Shown: positions 60,973-64,000 of the stretch, piece after piece | Layout of the letters: the number at the start of each line of letters is the position of its first letter | Numbering within the stretch: the stretch's first letter is position 1 | DNA from: Blumeriella jaapii | Taxonomy: Eukaryota > Ascomycota > Leotiomycetes > Helotiales > Drepanopezizaceae | NCBI GenBank assembly: GCA_009599575.1 | Contig: VWND01000013.1 | Span: 558,001 to 622,000, forward strand | Reading direction: 5' to 3' | Length of the DNA: 64,000 nucleotides | The notes under the pieces: generated by a model | Told to the model about the DNA's origin: nothing | The model's database searches: none | What the model saw: only the letters and a program-made list of their open reading frames with translations | Made by a program: the position numbers and the translations under genes

Positions 60973-63708
60973 TCACCACAGCTCGCACGTAGGCTTCTTG
61001 TCCGCACACTGGAAGCTGGCTTTGAAATCCCTCGAGTTGGCCATCGTCCCGAGGATTCTGGCCCACTTCGGAGCGTGAGGATCGGTATAGATACGATTGA
61101 TAGCGGTTTCCTTTCTGCTCTTGCCGCACCACCAGTTGGCATAGCTGACGAAGAAAAGCTGCTCTTGAGAAAAGAAGTCCAAACCTGGGAGGTCCTCGTT
61201 AGGCGTCTCTGCTCGGCGCTTCTGCCATGCACCAAAGGCAGCTGTCACCCCTCCAGCATCGGCAATGTTTTCGCCGAGGGTGAGTTTGCCATTCACATGG
61301 ATTGGCTTGTCGTCGGGTCCTGGAACAGTGTACTTGTGGTACTGTTCCACAAAGCATGCGGCTCGCTTTTCGAACCCTTCAACCGTGCTGTTGGTCCACC
61401 AGTCTGTGTAGTTGCCGTTCTGATCATAGTGACGGCCTGTGGAGTCGAATGCGTGGGATAGCTCGTGTCCAGAGACGGAACCAAAGGCACCGTAGCTCAT
61501 ATATTGGGGGATCGCTTCATCAAAAACGGGAAACTGCATGATGCCTGCTGGGAAGACGATCTCGTTACCAGGGGGGTTGTAGTAGGCATTGACCGTTGGG
61601 ACTGTCATTCCCCACTCGTCACGATCAACTGGCTTTCCCAGGCTAGACCATTCGTGGGCAACCCGGAATCGGTTCATCGAGAGAGCATTTTCGAAGAACG
61701 TATTGGGTGTGATGTTGATAGATTGGTAATAGGTTTGTAAGGTTGGAGGGTCCATGATATCTGGGCTCTGTGCATTGTCAGTACCAATCGCGGCCACGTA
61801 CAAAAACCAACGAACGGACCTTCGTTGGATAGCCAATTTTTTGGACAATCTTATGAACTTTCTCGATCGCTAACTCAATGACGCTCTTGTCCATCCATTC
61901 AGTCTTCTTGAGCTTCTCAATAAATGTCTCTTTGATATCTGACACGATCTGGTCTCCGAGTTTCTTCGCCTTTTCCGAGAATGCCTTTTCCACGAAGAAA
62001 CGGCTCAAGATCCAACCAAGCCCATCATCGACATGCTCGACGCAGGTTCTCCAGCGCTCCTGGCTAGAATCGACATCCTGCATATGTCAGCGGTCAAGGA
62101 TCGACCAGTGAACTTGTTTGTAACTTTACCTTGCCCTGGAGCTCATTCACGAACTTCGTGTATGGGAGAAGTGCATCTGATTCTACCACTGAAGCGAACG
62201 CCTGGATTACTTTCCACATGAAGTATGATTGTAATGCCTCCTTCGAAGTGCTCGACAGGATGTCTGTGAGCTTCTTTTGATAGGAGGGCGAAGCTACAAT
62301 GATACGGTTTGTCTTGACATCAGCTGGTTCAAGCTCCTCGATGATCATCGACAAATTGATCTGTGGTGTGAGCGCGTCTGCATCTTTGATCGACATCGGG
62401 TTGTAGTATTTCTGAGAGAGTTAGCTCTACTGTCACTTTGGCGAGCAGAATCTCGTTTACGGTAACGTCATTGGCATCCTCTGCCTTCGGCGATGCTGCG
62501 GCCAACTTTTTCTCCAATTCCACAATCTCATGGGCCAAACCTTCGCTCTGGACTCTTGATGCCATGTTTCCATGGCTGTTGGATCTCATCCATTCGGCAT
62601 GGAGTGTTGTATTTTCATCCGAGTGGTTAGGATGCAACACAGCGAGAACCTCCGAGATGACGCTCTCGTACTTCTCAGTCACAGCCGCGTCACCGTACAG
62701 TTCCTTCGCAGGGAGGCCGATTCTCCACGGAGGTGATGCCTGCACGGCAACGGAATCCGGATCCTTATCATCAGCGCCGGCGCCAAATGAAAGTAAAGCC
62801 GAGATTCCCAATTTCGAGAGAAAGATGACCGTGGTACCCAGATCCTTGCTATCCTCTGCACTTACGAAGCTCCTTTCGCGGAATGCTGACTCCTTGATAG
62901 GATACAGATCCTCGACTTGGTGAAGTATATCCCGCAAAGGTTGCAGTCCCACCTTCTTGACTGCATCTTCATCCATGCATGCATCGTATGCGGCCTTTAG
63001 CTTGTCAAAGTTCTGCTGGTCGACAGATGGGAGGTCGTTGAGTAGCTGTGCGGGGGAGAAGCTCGAATGCTGAAATGTGATGTCAACCTGTGCTCGGTTC
63101 CACGGTTGTAAGTCTGCGCACCTTTGAATCTTCTGGGTATGGTGCCTCCAGGATATGCCTTAGAAGCATCTGGGAGTTCTCCGCCATGATAGTGCCAGTA
63201 AAAGCATCGCCTTGATCCGGTCTCAGATCGTGACGTTCTGACCATCCGCCACAGACCATCTCCTCGAAGTTATTGCATGGATCAATGCTCTTGTAGTCGG
63301 GCGATAGGTTATAGAGGATCTCGGAGGAGGCATGTATACAAGCAGGGGTGACGCAGACGGAGGATTTGCTCTGTGTTTTCTTAGACCGGTAGACTGAGCG
63401 GCATTAGCGGGGTCAAATCCTTCGATGCGAATGCAGACGTCGACACTTACTTCCAAAGAAGACGCATAGAGTAATAATGGCGGCCAAAATCAACAGGCTC
63501 ATGACTATGCCAACTGCGTTACGGGCCAGCCATCGGGCTGCCTTCTTCGGACGGGCATCATCGGCATCGGTGGCTGGATGGGAATTTGGGAGCAGTGGAG
63601 CTCGCTCCTCAGCATCCTGGCCTAGAACACGCCGTGTCAATAGGCACGTCGTCCGGTCAGGGTCATCCGAGCGTGGTCGACAGGAGAGATGATCGTACCT
63701 CGAGCCAT
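60973..63708 (-). CDS. M13 (neprilysin/endothelin-converting-enzyme-like) zinc metallopeptidase
   Basis: Seven exons on the minus strand: 63708-63699, 63621-63451, 63393-63122, 63069-62461, 62411-62130, 62077-61820, 61767-60973, giving 798 aa. It is a type II membrane protein: short cytoplasmic tail with ERAPLLPNS, one membrane anchor (about residues 40-65, AVGIVMSLLILAAIITLCVFF), then CVTPACIHASSEIL, the normal start of the lumenal M13 domain. The zinc site GHELSHAFD (about residues 636-644) and the third-ligand motif ENIADAGG (about 698) are intact, as are NAYYNP, PAGIMQFP and the C-terminal CELW. It should cleave peptides on the cell surface or in the secretory pathway. Intron 3 is best ended at 63070 (52 nt), since the nearer acceptor would give a 34-nt intron. 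Exon 1 is only 10 nt. Confidence 0.93.
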
Positions 63709-64000
63709 CTTCTCCAGTCCTGAGCCGATGTCGCTACGTCGAGCTGTGACAGGACTGATGGTGCGTCGGCATCAGCAGATGTCAATCCCCGTGGAGAAGG
63801 GGTTCTTGGAGCGTACGCGAAAGTAGCAAGCACAGAAATCAACGAGGCCGTAAGATCTGGCGGTAGTGTTGTCGGGCACGCAGTAGGTTCAGATTCAGTT
63901 CCAGACCTCGATCGTCTTCTCCTGCTCCACCCGTGTTGTGCCCGTGGCCAGAATCGAGCCAGGAAACCAAAGGCGTCGTTCCAAGGTCGTTCGAGGTCGT
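63709..64000. other. upstream region of the M13 peptidase gene
   Basis: Promoter side of the minus-strand peptidase gene, running to the window edge. No further gene recognised. Confidence 0.4.

Noticed and set aside
63070..63121. 34-nt intron in the M13 gene using the first acceptor
   Set aside because: Too short for normal splicing; the next acceptor 18 bases on keeps frame and gives 52 nt.

Overview
The window looks like nuclear DNA of a filamentous ascomycete (Pezizomycotina). Almost every gene is cut by short GT-AG introns of roughly 45-130 nt. The gene content also fits: a quinate-catabolism cluster, a group X-type hybrid histidine kinase, UDP-galactopyranose mutase with its transporter, a heme-thiolate peroxidase and a 2EXR protein. 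A Dothideomycete is a reasonable but unproven guess. I can support 19 protein-coding genes. No rRNA, tRNA, CRISPR array, intact transposon or virus was recognised.

Layout. 0.1-9.7 kb: four co-oriented genes of quinate/shikimate use: a Zn2Cys6 activator-type factor, qutG-like phosphatase, qutD-like permease and qutC-like 3-dehydroshikimate dehydratase. 9.8-18.6 kb (minus): bystin/Enp1 and a giant coiled-coil protein with a 32-33-residue repeat array. 20-23 kb: ribosomal protein eL27 and a GPR1/FUN34/YaaH acetate transporter. 24-28.5 kb: 2EXR protein, cytochrome b561-like membrane protein and a DEDDy 3'-5' exonuclease. 29.5-38.7 kb: secreted heme-thiolate peroxidase, allantoicase, ankyrin-dilute protein and a TBC Rab-GAP. 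40.1-48 kb (minus): hybrid histidine kinase of about 2,537 aa. 49.6-55 kb: divergent UDP-galactopyranose mutase and UDP-galactofuranose transporter pair. 56-60 kb: an unrecognised 1,253-aa protein with internal duplications. 61-63.7 kb (minus): M13 (neprilysin-like) metallopeptidase.

Functional links. The qut genes together cover uptake of quinate and its conversion to protocatechuate, but quinate dehydrogenase and dehydroquinase are not in the window. The mutase makes UDP-galactofuranose in the cytosol and the divergent transporter would carry it into the Golgi.

Unusual points. Six apparent 1-2 base frame breaks interrupt five otherwise intact conserved genes; most look like lost bases in short homopolymers, so assembly indels should be excluded first. 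Intergenic DNA from about 27 kb onward is littered with short palindromes of the type TACAGTAC/GTACTGTAC, densest at 48.5-53.2 kb. The unrecognised 56-60 kb gene carries a tandem copy of an intron-exon junction and a 61-bp repeat that copies its own last codons past the stop. All gene models are hand-built from splice consensus and remembered family patterns; no database search was possible.
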